DNA of 64,000 nucleotides from Echinarachnius parma (GCA_037951105.1 JBAMJV010007647.1:62001-126000), one strand, 5' to 3'; positions 22,488 to 34,660 are shown, numbered from the stretch's first letter. A program made the numbers and translations. Notes: generated by a model not told the origin, from the sequence alone.

Positions 22488-22557
22488 TTTGTGGTTCAGC
22501 GGTAGGTGCAACGGTTTAGCAATCCGCAGGTCTCGGGTTCGATTCCCGATGGAGCCA
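22488..22557 (+). pseudogene. tRNA-Ala-like pseudogene or SINE head
   Basis: A-box TGGTTCAGCGGTAGG, anticodon loop TTAGCAA (AGC, alanine) and a perfect 5-bp T stem TCGGG-TTCGATT-CCCGA with B-box. The 3' acceptor strand TGGAGCC pairs poorly with the 5' GGTTTGT, and the anticodon stem has mismatches. Probably non-functional. Confidence 0.7.
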
Positions 22558-23324
22558 AATCGTCTTTGTTACATTTTATTGGTTCGATATTTACTTATAA
22601 GTATACATCGAATGCTCGTTTGTGTATTAATTTATATACGTTTCTATTTTGTTCTAATGCTAATTTAAATGGAGATATTTCTGGGGTAGAAGTGAGATAG
22701 GAAAGACAAAACCCCCGGCCATCTTGACGAAACGATGCCTAATGCAGGTGCCCCTTGCTTGGCTATCCTTTTCATTGCTTGGTTTCGTTTTTCCAAAAGT
22801 GCTTAAATTCCTTTTGTGAAAAGGTCTTAAGAAACTATATTTTTTTAGACAAAACACTGGCTTTTTGGGGGCTGAGACAGGATTTTAACTAAACGCTTCG
22901 TCAAAGAATTAATGGTATAAAGACGTGTGCTCAAATAACCCGTTTTTTAATTATAATATCGAATCCGATCTTCAGTTTGAGCCTACGGTTAACGGTTAGT
23001 AATGATAGAACAGCCTACAGAACAACGACTAAAAAAAAAACCCTCATATAATATAGTCATTTGTTTAACTTGTATTTTTGTTACGATTTATGAAGATACA
23101 CTAGAAGGCAGTTGTGATATGTGATAGACATACAATGTAGTAAGAAAAGTGAAAAGGAAATTTAAGAAATTATATATATCGTGAGAGAGAGACGGAGATT
23201 AAGAGTTAAGGCAAATAAGTCGGATTGAAAGATTGCGGGGAGATTAGAAAGAAAAGGAAACCCTATCGTCATCTTGTACCGAAATAGAGGCGGACCACTT
23301 TCTCTGTTCCCGTCGTACGCTCCG

Positions 23325-23556
23325 CTGAAACTATACGACGGTTTTGTGTATTCGTCACAGTCCTAGATGTTTTGTAAGCTCGAAAGCCATAGTACATCGA
23401 ACAAAACCTTTATTTTTCTTAAAATTCACGCGGATCAGCTGAAACTAATACGTTTTCTCGGTCCCGTATAGTCCCAGACTTTTTGTAAGCTCAAAATCCG
23501 TAATACATTCGGCCCAAAACTTAAGTTTTCTCGAAAAAGTCACACGGATCAGGGAT
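23325..23556 (+). repeat. Two tandem copies of a ~120-bp unit
   Basis: GCTGAAACTA, ACAGTCCTAGA-TTTTGTAAGCTC, AATACATYGRACAAAAC and CACRCGGATCA occur in the same order in both copies. Confidence 0.65.
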
Positions 23557-23677
23557 CCAGCTTTTATACAATTGTTAGTGGCATCGTCAGCATAGGGCAG
23601 AGCTGAACAACCGTCACTCCGTTCATTGGTTGAGGAAAAAGAAGGGCACCAAAAGTCACTTCGGAGATAATCATGTT

Positions 23678-23794
23678 CACGGGCGTAGCGACTTACGTAA
23701 TACCTATTAAATTGGGGGGGGGGGGGGTGAATGAATAGACCACCCCCCCCCCCCCCCCAGTTGAATGGGTATCAATGACATGTCTACGCCCGTG
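23678..23794. mobile_element. CACGGGCGTAG-ended poly-G element
   Basis: CACGGGCGTAG and its exact inverse CTACGCCCGTG bound 117 bp containing a G run and a C run that can pair. ATCATGTT at the left and ATCATGTA at the right look like an 8-bp target duplication with one change. Confidence 0.7.
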
Positions 23795-23948
23795 ATCATG
23801 TAAAGTATGAAAGGCATGCCGAAACCAATGACTGTAGATATATTTTTAAATAGTTGTTGAATGTCCCCAGAACAAGACAATAAAATCATCCACAAAGGTT
23901 TGCATCACGCAGTCGTAGAGGATGCTCTGACCTACAAGACTGTATGGG

Positions 23949-23980
23949 CATGAACCTACTACCTAGGTAGTAGGTTCATG
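23949..23980. repeat. Perfect 32-bp palindrome
   Basis: CATGAACCTACTACCT followed directly by its exact reverse complement. No loop. Confidence 0.95.
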
Positions 23981-24020
23981 GTATGGGTAACCCAACTTCT
24001 AGCCAACAATCTACTTAATG

Positions 24021-24264
24021 GCCTAGTCCCACTGCACTGTTTCTCCTTCCGTTTCCTATCCGACCATTTATGTGGCGAAACGGTCAGTATCTAGCAAATT
24101 TTGTTCCTTGACGTTCCTTTTTTAGGCAAAACGGAGCCGAATTAAAAGTATCCTACTATAAAGTCCATCCCGAACTTGGTACGCATCATTTTGTTTCCTA
24201 CTAGTACCTCCCTGATGTCAAACGGATCGGAAACGTTAGGAGAAACGGTGCAGTGGGACTAGGC
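24021..24264. mobile_element. MITE with GCCTAGTCCCACTGCAC ends
   Basis: GCCTAGTCCCACTGCACTGT at the left and its inverse at 24225-24264 form TIRs of ~40 bp extending through TTCTCCT and GTTTCC. 244 bp, non-coding. Confidence 0.85.
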
Positions 24265-24318
24265 AATAACGTCCTTCTCAACCTCACCCAGCGAGTTGCA
24301 CATCCCAGCATAACATCC

Positions 24319-25296
24319 TATAAATCCACAAATCTAGAGGTATAAATGTTGACATTGGTATCATGTTAAAGCTTGGGAAATTGCCTTTAGAATGATATAT
24401 CATACACTCTGATCACTTCACGCTTCACCGATCGCGATCTAATTATCCAAAGGCATGCAGAAACTACACGTGTCCTAGTTTGCAGTGTTCTTGTTTTGTG
24501 AATGGTTGCATCTGTTGTTTGATTTTCAAAGATAACTTCATCCTAAATATGTCTTATTCAGGGCCCCCTGCCTTCAAACAATGGGAGGACAGTGGGGGAT
24601 CCCCTTCCACACTGATAAACATGAAAAACATTGGCAACCAGCTGGTATTTGTTTTGATTCATCAAAGGATATTCTTGAAACGTTCTTTTGAGAAAAAAAA
24701 ACGGTTAACAAACGCATTCATTTATGATAAACACAACAAAAAAAGTCCCCCCTAATCAAAATATCATAACTTTTTAACAAAAAGTTTTGAGCAAAATAAC
24801 TTGGCAGGATTGTTTCTACACTTATTTACTAACTTATGTGTGAAAATGAAATTGGTCCGTCAAGTCATGCATAGGTGAGCACACATTAAAGGCAAACTTG
24901 TCACTTTTTGACTCTTGTGACTTTTGAAAAGTGACAATTTTGTCCTTTAATGTGTGCTCACTCACGCATGACTTGACGGATCAATTTCATTTTCATGGCA
25001 GAGAAGTTAGTCAATAAGTGTAAAAACCATTTCTGCCAAGTTATTTTGCTCAAAACATTTTCGTTAAAAAGTTACGTTATTTTGATTAGGGGGGACTTAC
25101 TTTTCTTTGTTGTGTTTAGAACAAGACAACGGCAAACTTGAACACGGGTAGTTTTTGCATGACGTTGGATAACAAGTTCGCGTTCGATGAAGCGTAAAGT
25201 GATCAAAATTTATGATGTATCATGTTAAAGGCAATTTCCTAAGCTTTAACGTGATACCAATATCAACATATATATGTTTAGAATTGTGGATTTATA
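24319..25296. mobile_element. Large asymmetric foldback element
   Basis: Inverted arms run from TATAAATCCACAAATCTA at the left to TTTAGAATTGTGGATTTATA at the right. Inner matches include GGTATCATGTTAAAG, CCCCCCTAATCAAAATA, GAGCAAAATAACTTGGCAG, ATGAAATTG and GAGCACACATTAAAGG, meeting near 24920. The left arm is ~220 bp longer, with unmatched sequence at ~24490-24725. The 91-codon frame inside is incidental. Confidence 0.85.
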
Positions 25297-25299
25297 AGC

Positions 25300-27760
25300 T
25301 ATCAAAGTCCGGTTTCGTTTTTTTTTTTACTCGCACTGTATACACACAATAAATACGCACTAACGATGAGTTATAGATGATATGCATCTGTAATTTATTT
25401 CACGAATTACCACCACAAGCACATAAAGAACAAACAGCAGATTTTAATATCATGGTTCACACAATTATAATGATCAATATAGTCATGATAGTTTATAGAT
25501 ATACTTGAATACAATTTCCACACACTGAGTATTTAGGTACCACTTTCAAATGAGTTGACTTAGCTTCGATGACAATTTAGAAATACTTTTTTTTTGCAAG
25601 ATGGAAATACTTATCGTGCAGGAATAGATAATACAACTCAAATGTTGTTTCGATATACATGTTTTCTCAAAAAATAGCAGAAAAAAACTGATACTGAATC
25701 TGAAATCACGGCACACTTTACATCTTTTGGTTGTAAATATACGAACCCGTTCAAGCACTATGTTGCAGAGCGATCTGTATAATAATAATACACCTCAATA
25801 GAAAAGCTTTTAAAAAACAAATTTACACTAAAAATAGCAAACCATTCTGAGAAGTATTGATCAACAATACTAACTACTACCTGCTTGTAACTGTGAAAAA
25901 AATCAAATATCTTTTCATCTTGAGGTAATTTTTAATAGCATTAACAATACCTAAAAGTATCTACACAAGGTACTTTGTAGAATGTACAATTTACCATCTG
26001 AAAATATTAATATTTGTAGCTAAAATCGACGATATAATATTGATAAATAAATTATTCAGAGTTGAAATGAACATTAAAGAAAATTGAAAAGAAATGAACT
26101 AATGAAGATGAAAAAAAAAAAATACAATTACATTATGCAAGCTATTACATGTATCACAAATATAATATGTTTAAATTCAAGGTAATTATAATTATTTTTC
26201 AGCCAAAAACTTTTTGACTGAATCACAAATATCAGCCTCAATGACAACCCTGTAGATGTACAAAAAAATTTTAAAAATGAATGAGCTGTCTTATGAACTA
26301 TAACTTATGCGTAATTAATCAGACAAATAACTAAAAACATGATCAACCCTAAAATTCGTGAAATTATTTGTACACAAAAATATTCAAAAATAAATTTAAA
26401 GCATAATGATATTTTCTACAAATTATTTGAATAATTAAAATCAAAATTAAAATGTAGGTATCCATGATTAGATTATTTGTAATAGACATTCTTAAAATTG
26501 TGTATAAGCCTATGATTTCGCTACATAACACCTCTCAACATTTATTAAAATGTACATACAGTTCTATAAGTTAAATGTTCATAATGTTATCTCTTAATAA
26601 TTAGTGGTATGTTATATTGCAAGTAATGAAGCACATCATTATTTTGCAAAATAGTCCGATACAAGCACATCCTTTTGCAGTAAACACAATTAAAAGTAGT
26701 CTGAATTGTGCATAGAATTTCACTATACATTATTCGCAAATGATTACATTTGGTTGACATATGAGATGTTGAAACTGTGTAAAGTAGGGAAAAACTGAGT
26801 GGCATAAAAGCGACAATTAATTGGCCCCTAGTTCAAATGCGAGTTACCAAAAATACGTCTTACAAAATATTTCTTAGTTATAGATGTGTTACGCTACTTG
26901 TGTAGAGTTTTGAGTACAAAGTTTTTAAAAACAATTAAGACTTGAAATTAAGTGAATAAGACTTTGCGCTCTGAAATTTAAAATATTTCTTTGTGATGAT
27001 TATCTTAGCACCACTATTTTTAAATTCATATTCATGATCTTATATGTGTCTTAAAAATATTATTTAATCAAAATCCATATAAAGGTTAGTATTTTCATAG
27101 AACTAAACAAAATTACGTAACAATAATTTCTGCTCACTGCTTATAGTTACAAAGCAATTTAAAATACCAATAAAAACCAACACACAAATGCGAATACTGT
27201 AAAGTCGTTGAATACAATTCATGTGCAAACACAAGAAGTTGATAAAAAAATGCATAATGAAATGTAAAAAAAAAAGATAACACATTTCAATCAATAATCA
27301 ATATCAGAACCAGAATAAGGTTAATTAGATATAGAAAAGTGTAAAAATTACTTGTTAGTTATGTACTGAGTAAAGGTTTAGCTGCATGCTCTCTACGAAG
27401 GCAAGGATAGCATTTTACTGCAAGAATAGTTCCTTAAAAAAAAATGAAAACATGAACTGGAGCAAAATAACGCATTTAAAAAAAAGTCACATGAAACCTT
27501 TAGCACACATTTCATGGAAATTGTACTGACAAAACAAAGATTTCAGCACAATAAAGGAAGATAACAAAATAACGTCTTAAATGTGAATTAAATAACAAGG
27601 TATTACGACTGAGAAGATAAATTTCAAATTCATTACACTGCAAAATGAATCATCCTTGAACCTTTCTGAGTGAAAATTGATTTTTACAAAATGAATAATT
27701 ATGCAAACAAAATGGATCATGGAATGTAACATTTAACCTTACTACATAAGACATCTTATA
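25300..27760. other. Long unique AT-rich stretch
   Basis: About 2.4 kb of very AT-rich, low-repeat DNA with no coding frame above ~72 codons and no TIRs seen. An intron interior or long UTR is possible; nothing decides this. Confidence 0.4.
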
Positions 27761-28044
27761 GGGCTGTTTCACAATGATTTTAAGTTGATCTTAAACTCTA
27801 AATTAAACTGGGAAAAGCTCTTTGTCACTTTGTGAGATTGATTAGATAAAAGTTTTGTTAAAAATCATCAATATTTTCTTTTTATCAAGGAGATTTCCTA
27901 TTTCTGCCCTGAATTTCACATTAAAGTCTCAAATATTTGAATTTTTGCTTTTGAATATGGTTTATTCCAAGGCTATAAATGGTTTACCATCGTTTTGAGT
28001 CTCACTTAGAATTTAAGTTAAATTGTGAAACGCCCCCCCCCCCC
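27761..28044. mobile_element. MITE family C, copy 2
   Basis: Left GGGCTGTTTCACAATGATTT with TTAAGTTGATCTTAAACTC; right TTAAGTTAAATTGTGAAACGCCCCC. The interior GTCTCAAATATTTGAATTTTTGCTTTTGAAT matches copy 1 at 19876. Confidence 0.8.
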
Positions 28045-28267
28045 TTAGTTATTACAACATTAATAAAGATCAAATGTATACAACTATATAGGCCTTTAAA
28101 GATAATGGCACTAGGTACATGAATCAATGTCAAACATATTGCACAGGCCCCATTACTTTAAAAACATTAAATGTGGTAACATAATGGACAAATGTTTGTT
28201 TTCGAGTTCAGTATTGTGTAATTAAGTTTTGTAATACAGTTTTATCTATTATTTTGAAAAATTTGTT

Positions 28268-28637
28268 ACAGTTGAACCTGTCATATATTGACCACGCAAG
28301 GGGGACAGAAAAAGCAGTCACTTTAGGGAGGTGACTTCTTTAGACAGGTTCATACATACAGTTTTATACAGACAAACCTGTCTATAAAGACCTCGCAAGG
28401 GAAACATAAAATGTGGTCTTTATCAGCAGGTGGTCTCTATAGACAGGTTCATTAACATGTACATTGCATTCAAAGATGTTAATTGTTAAGATTAGTGGTT
28501 TCTACAGACAGGTGGTCTTTATATACAGGTGGTCGCTAGAGCAGGTTTGACTGTATTGACTATGGGTACAACATTACAGGTTGGTATAGACAGGTAGCTG
28601 TTATAGAGAGGTGATCATTTACACAGGTTTGACTGTA
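28268..28637. mobile_element. TACAGT(T/C)AACCTG repeat, composite copy
   Basis: ACAGTTGAACCTGTC opens the block; CAGGTTTGACTGTA occurs at ~28543 and ~28624. Multiple internal ACAGGTGGTCTTTAT / GACAGGTT motifs indicate two nested or tandem copies of one inverted-repeat family. Confidence 0.7.
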
Positions 28638-28831
28638 TCCATGCATAAAGCTGTAATACCATACACATGCTATCAATAGTTACAGTTAAATACAGTGAAG
28701 TATTAGCATAATCATTATGTAGCCCCACAAATGCAAAGCCAACCATGTAATAAACTGCAACAACTATATTGACATTACATAATACAATTATGTTAGTTTT
28801 GTATGAAACAAACGTAGTGACAAATTAATGG

Positions 28832-29200
28832 TACAGTCTAACCTGTCTACGACCACCCAAGGGAGACAGAAAAGTGTAAATGTTAGGGCAATGGCCTTTG
28901 AAGACAGGTTGATACATACAGCAGAGCTGCCAACATTGAAAGTCAACAATCAGGAAGATTTAGGGAAATTTCATCAGAAATCAGGGAGATATCTATCAAA
29001 TGCATACAACCTAACAACAGGGAGATTTGCTGATGAGATGAAATCCAATGCATTAATCTTGGTATATATCTTGCCTCTTGAGAGACTTGGCAGCTCTGAA
29101 TACAGACCATTATATGGAATACAAAATAAGAGGTCATGTACATGTATGTTAGACAAGTGGCTGTTGTAGATAGGTGGCCACTAAAACAGGTTTGACTGTA
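28832..29200. mobile_element. TACAGTCTAACCTG element carrying a nested insertion
   Basis: Outer ends TACAGTCTAACCTGTCTACG and ACAGGTTTGACTGTA are inverted. Splitting it is a second element (next entry). The 113-codon plus frame and opposite frames run across both and are not genes. Confidence 0.75.
28922..29098. mobile_element. Nested 177-bp element, CAGAGCTGCCAA ends
   Basis: CAGAGCTGCCAA and TTGGCAGCTCTG are exact 12-bp inverses lying inside the TACAGT element. The interior has repeated CAGGGAGAT motifs. Confidence 0.75.
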
Positions 29201-29519
29201 CACGCAATTAAAAGTAACACATACATGTAATAGAAGGCTGGTAATTGAACCCTGTGAATGATATGAACATGGAAAGGCAAGCATTGAATTTTTAAAAAAC
29301 ATGGAAAATGGGGAACAAGCCGATATAAATGTGTACGTACAGACTATAATATGTGTTAGAGGAAAGCAAGCAGAGAAATTGAAGTTTAAAACAAGAAATA
29401 AAAATAAAAAGGGAGTCTATTTTAGATGATAAGGTCCTTTTAGTCTGCACCATGCAATAGTTCATTTTAGTGGCCAACTAGGGTTAACTTAGTAGCCTAA
29501 ATATAGAAAAAATTATAAT

Positions 29520-29860
29520 AATAGCGCCTAATATGATTGATAATCATCTCTAAGCACCTTACAATGATATTATTACCCCGGTCATCGGATGCATACTGCA
29601 ATCAATCCAGCTCACAAAGTGCACGTTTTCCACTCCCTGGGGAGCATTCCAGCCAGGCAACCTTGTAGGTGCACACAATGCTAAGGAACTACGTTCAATC
29701 CTTCCGGGTACCCATTTATACACCTGGGTCGAGAGCAGCAAATGTGGATGACTTTTCTTGCTGAAGGAAAAATGAAATGGTCATACTCTGGGTTCGAAAC
29801 TGGGGACCTCATGATTGGAAGGCACGCGCTCTACCAATCTTGCCACACCACGTCCACGTA
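29520..29860 (-). mobile_element. tRNA-headed SINE, near full length
   Basis: Read on the minus strand, a tRNA-Gly-like head lies at ~29850-29785 (TGGCAAGATTGGTAGAGCGCG, CCTTCCAATCATG, AGTTTCGAACCC). It is followed by a linker (TCAGCAAGAAAAGT), a body with CTCCCAGGGAGTGGAA-type sequence, and a tail CCTTAGAGATGATTATC...GGCGCTA. Body and tail match the partial copies at 30598 and 51525. Confidence 0.65.
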
Positions 29861-30014
29861 GGTCAACAGAAGTTTGAGGAAGTGGTCAAAGGGAAAATTT
29901 GTGCAGCTCATCTTTTCGGACATTCCCATTCAGGATTGGATATAAACAATTTATTACATATGGACTGACTTAGCGGCGCAGCACGTAGGCCATATTATAT
30001 ACATACAATTATAA

Positions 30015-30345
30015 CATATATGGAATGAAAGCATCAATGTCAATAGAGAGACACTAGACACTTGGGAAGCAATGAGAGAGAGGCATAGTGGAGGAGAGAG
30101 GGGAGAGGGGAGAGATGATTTAAAAGCAGGAGAGATGGTGTATATATAGAAGCATTAAACTTAGTAGACAAACAATTGGAAAGAGGTGAGAGAGAGACAG
30201 AGTGGAAGAGATAGGGGTAGAGAGAAGTGAGAGGAGGGGAGTGAGGGAGAGAAAGCAGGAGAGACGGTGTATATGAATGCATCAATTTAAATAGACAGAC
30301 ACTTGGAAAGAGGTGAGAGAGAGGCAAAGAGGGGGAGATAGAATG
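30015..30345 (+). repeat. Purine-rich tandem array, ~130-bp unit, about 2.5 copies
   Basis: GAAAGCATCAATGTCAATAGAGAGACAC, AGAAGCATTAAACTTAGTAGACAAAC and GAATGCATCAATTTAAATAGACAGAC each precede TTGG(A/G)AAG-GTGAGAGAGAGGC and a GGAGAGAGG tract ending GCAGGAGAGAYGGTGTATAT. Strongly purine-biased on the plus strand. Confidence 0.8.
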
Positions 30346-30597
30346 AGACAGATGGTGAGGGAGGGGGACAGAGAGTCACAGAGACAGTCACAGATAAAGA
30401 GAAAGTCATCTGGATCTAGGTCAAACTAGATGATGACGTACAGTTGTATATTAACCTGTTCAAAACTTGTTACAATTTTGGTAAAACTATGGATTTCATC
30501 AGGGGGATCTTATATATGCATTGGACCACAGTCCTATTTTTCCAGGGGCTAGTATTAAATAGGTTAAAACTTTTCTTTCAAGGCATGTGCTCCACCT

Positions 30598-30760
30598 GTT
30601 TAATGCTACATAGAGCAGCTTGGGCTGGTATGCTCCCCTGGGAGTTGAGATAATGCACAATATAACTGTTGGGGTTTCAACTGTACATGATGATCAAGGG
30701 TAATAATGCGCCTCTGAATAGGGTACATGGCACTAATTATTACCTTCTGGGAATATTGCA
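30598..30760 (+). mobile_element. SINE body fragment
   Basis: AGCTTGGGCTGGTATGCTCC, CTGGGAGTTGAGAT, AAGGGTAATAATGCGCCTCT and GAATAGGGTACATGGC match, in opposite orientation, the copy at 51525. No tRNA head. Confidence 0.75.
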
Positions 30761-30764
30761 AAAT

Positions 30765-33700
30765 GTTTTTCTTTTGTTTTGATACTTAATTAAGATTTAG
30801 AAAGAGATCAGTTACATGGCTCCACCTTTCATTTACCATGCCCTAGACCCATTGTCACAGTCTGGGCTCTTAATCCCATCATCCTTACGCCAGCCTAGAG
30901 GACATGGCAACATTTACAATTAGTTTTTTCTGAACTTCCCTTCGCACCAAATTCATTAGAATTATATGTGCAGTATCCATATGGTAAGAATGGTATTATC
31001 AAAGTCTCAGCCTGGATTACTGTTTACTATTATTTGTGATTTTTAGAGTGTTTCATCCAAGCAAAATACATACATACATATGTACAATGCACATTTTGTT
31101 TACGAGTCTAAGACTGTTTCATAAAATGTCACATCCCAACCTTAACAGCCGCTACAAACAAAATTACTCAAATTTTAAAGTAGTAGGCGCATGAATTTGC
31201 TTATGTATTTCAATTTCCAGCACTTGAAAAACATGTTGATATCTAGTTCAACTAAACAACAGACACATACATTTATAAAATTCCCCAAAGAATGACGAAA
31301 CTTAATAAATTTTGAGCAGAGAAAGGGCATGATTATCCTAAAAACTGCCATTGATGTATTTATATGAAGTAGGCATGTAAATGTGCGTATTTCAACTTGC
31401 AGAACTTGCAAAAAACATGTCGATTTCTATTGAGAACTACATAACAGACACTTACATGCATACGTTGCCTAAAGAATGAAGAAACTTAACCAATTTTTGC
31501 AGAGAAAAGGACTAATTATCTTGAAAATTGCCAACCTACATCTGTCAGATTAACGCATAATGAACACATGACGAATTGTTTTAGATCTCGGGGCCAGATA
31601 AGCTACTTGTCGCCCAGTATTGCCATGCTTCTCCGCACCCCAGTCACCATCAAATAACAAAATTTTAAAAAAGAACTGAGAAATATTGGCGAAATTTATG
31701 GAGCACATCATTTGATCCTCTTCACAAATAAAATGACGACATTCCATGCCTGACATCGCAGCGTCTCTTGTAAGAATTTGGCAAGAATGTACGTTGCTGT
31801 TGTTGTTTATTATATTAGGTGGCAATAAGTCAATTATGGACAATTATCAAATGAGAACGTTGTTGTTGTTGTTGCTCTTAACATGATAGTGTGGCATTGA
31901 GTCAATAATTGATTAGTATCGCATTCGAAAAACATGCGTTGTACATGGACATGTACACTTGTGTGGTTCTATATTGCTTCCGTGCTCTATAGTTTATTCT
32001 GGCAAAATTGCTGGTGAAAAAAACCCATTCATCTACTTATCTATGACAGCTGAATCAAAAATCATATATTTATGATCTTTCTTTACTAAGTACAAATGAT
32101 TGATATCTATCATTCATGGTCAACGGTTAAGTCTTTACACAATTGATGGAAAAATTATGACCATTTAATGAACAAAGCATAATGATTTTTTTTGCAGGGA
32201 CATCTAATAGTAGAAATGATTGTAAGATAAATTGGCCATAAATGCCACAATCTCAGACAAAGAAGTAAATGAAAAAGAATGAATTAATCTATCATATAAC
32301 TGATGCTACCAAAGAAGATTGGAATTCTCTGGGGATGGCCATACACAATATCCAGGACAGGCGTTTATGTGGAAAGTCAGTGTTATAACAAAATCAAACC
32401 ATTCTCAGTCAATCAATTAAAAGATTTTAAAAAATTATAGGAAAGAAGGTTATCTTACCCAACAAACAAAAAATCTTTTGTTAACTTGCGACTTTATTCC
32501 TGGCCAGAGGGAGTATGGATCTGTAATGGAATGGCCAGTGGAGGGGGTGAAGTGCAGTGTTCACCAGTGGAACAGATTTGTATCCCACTATGAGCCTACA
32601 TACTGAATCTATGGCACTGCAATACATCTATGATACTCACTCCCTCCTGTTATTCGCAACACAGAACATGGTGTTACCAGGTGTTGAATGTTTTAAATGT
32701 TTGTGTCCTCTAATTTTTGAGATATTTATGATTGAATCAAACACTGCCCCAGAACCCATTTCCGATTGCAGTCAAAAGTAACGGGATAAAATCTTACTTC
32801 AATTTGTTCACTTCTTCACTAGGCCATCCATATTTTTTTCTATGAAACATTCACACATCCTTCCAAACGATCTTCCAATGATTTAAGTATATGAATGAAG
32901 TCTCAAATATCACTTTTGGGAAAATCGTAAAAGTGTTAATGGATAACTTTAATGATGGGAAACACATTGCAGTCCATTCTCAATACTAAAAGGGGAAACT
33001 GAAGTGGTCAAGCGTGACACTGGAGATGAGGTCAAGTCCATGGCCAGAGGAACTGGCGTCTGGCTGGCATGAGCAACACTTGTCAGCGGACACCAAACCA
33101 AATGTCTTCAGTTATCTAGTGCACCTCAAGGGCAAGATGACATGGAGTGTTGGTAACTTTTGGGCAGGGCTTAAAAGGTTGCAACAATTAGTCCAAGTGG
33201 TGTCACATCCTATTAAAAGGTGTAACACGTGATTGTTTTGGGAGTGAAAATTACCCCCTGTTTGTGGTGTTTCAAGTACATTAACAGCAAATCATACCCC
33301 CTTTTAACACAAAAATGGTACAAATTGGCATACAGAAATAACCCTAATTGTTGCATTAAAAAATTTACATTTACATAAAACAAATTTTTCAAAGACTTCA
33401 CGTACGCAAACAAAATACATCTTGTGTAATTTCTTGAAAATGCACCCTATTTTTTCCACAAACATCGTCTAACATCTAACATCTTACAAATTGTAAGCGA
33501 ATGTCTGTAAATATTTTGCTGATAACCAAAAAAAAAAGACGGAAAAGGTGTGTATTTTGTATAAATTTATGAAATATAAAGCTTGTCCTCTTTTTGTCAC
33601 CTCCAATCCCTGGCTAGCGACAACGCGAAGACAACGATGGAGATGATATCATTATTGGAAACTATGTGGTCACTGGACACTGGCTGGACATGGGACAGTA

Positions 33701-33818
33701 ATATAGTTATTAATGACCCCATCACTGGTCAGCAAGTACTTATACAGCAGACCTTGACATATAAATGGCCAAAGTGCAACTTAAAGGTGAACAGCAGCAG
33801 AAAAAAGTAACTCAAACT
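30765..33818. other. Mostly unrecognised; possible short exons at 32480-33230
   Basis: 31175-31520 holds two diverged copies of an ATTTCAA(T/C)TTSCAG-ACTTG block. Non-repetitive coding-like strings occur in the plus strand at 32487-32602 (REYGSVMEWPVEGVKCSVHQ) and 32992-33232 (SPWPEELASGWHEQHLSADT), but splice sites are weak and I recognise no family. They are not called as genes. Confidence 0.25.
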
Positions 33819-34200
33819 TAAAGTGATCTAGAAACTTTGTTGACATGTGCAAAAACTGACGAAGGGTTGATAAAATGTGTAAATTTGTGATCCGATATGT
33901 CCACTGTATGATGCATAACAAATTCCATGGTAAATTAATGTCATATGACCGAATACAAAGTGATATTTGCTAACTCATTGCACTAACTTTGTACACAGTT
34001 GACAGTCTCCCAGGAGATTTTAAAATCCAAACAATTAAATCACAAATTATCTTTAAAAGGAGAGAGAAATTTGGAAAACCCAAAACTGTTCAATGCTTCT
34101 ATTGGTAATAAGAATACAACAAGGTATGTAAGAACCGCTATGCCTATAGCTCTAAGTAAGTTTTTTTATGGATTTTGTCAATGTTATTAGCTCCCTTTAA
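33819..34200 (+). mobile_element. MITE family A, copy 2
   Basis: Starts TTAAAGTGATCTAGAAACTT and ends ATGTTATTAGCTCCCTTTAA. Carries GTTGACATGTGCAAAAACTGA and CTAACTCATTGCACTAACTTTGTACACAG. Confidence 0.85.
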
Positions 34201-34299
34201 TTTATCTCAACTCTTGTCAAACATACAATAAACAAGTGTCCAGATTGTTGTAAGAATGGAAAATCATTTCCCATTTGCTGGCCAAAGCCTCCCTTGGAA

Positions 34300-34660
34300 G
34301 TAAGCGATGTTTGTCATTTGTGATGTAAGGAGTAGTGACAGTGGGGGTGGGGGGGGGGGGGGGGGGGTTGGAGAGGAGGCTCATTGTGATGTTTGTAATT
34401 TGTGATGCAAGGAGTAGTGACAGTAGGGGGGGGGGGGTTGGAGAGGGGGCTAATTGAGATGTTTGTAATTTGTGGAGAGTGGTGTCAGTAGAGGGGTGGG
34501 TGAGGGAGGCTAATTGTGATGTTTATCGTTAGTGATGCAAAGAGTGGTGACAGTAAGGGGGGGGGGATTGGGGAGGGAGGTTAATTGCGATATTTGTCAT
34601 TTGTGATGCAAGGACTGGAGGGGCGGGGGGGGGGGGGGGGAGGGAGGCTAATTCGCCGAG
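34300..34660 (+). repeat. G-rich minisatellite, five ~75-80 bp units
   Basis: Each unit reads GATGTTTGTAATTTGTGATGCAAGGAGTAGTGACAGT, a G run of 5-20, GGAGAGGGGGCTAATT. The G runs vary greatly in length between units. Four or more closely spaced G runs could form G-quadruplexes. Confidence 0.88.

Noticed and set aside
22488-22557. Functional tRNA-Ala(AGC)
   Set aside because: T-arm and anticodon loop are good but acceptor and anticodon stems have mismatches; called a pseudogene or SINE head.
32487-33232. Two coding-like plus-strand strings (REYGSVMEWPVEG..., SPWPEELASGWHEQH...)
   Set aside because: Weak splice sites, no family recognised, short enough for chance.
33583-33810. 75-codon plus frame with WTWDSNIVINDPITGQQ
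   Set aside because: A second frame in the same segment looks equally coding, and splice support is weak.
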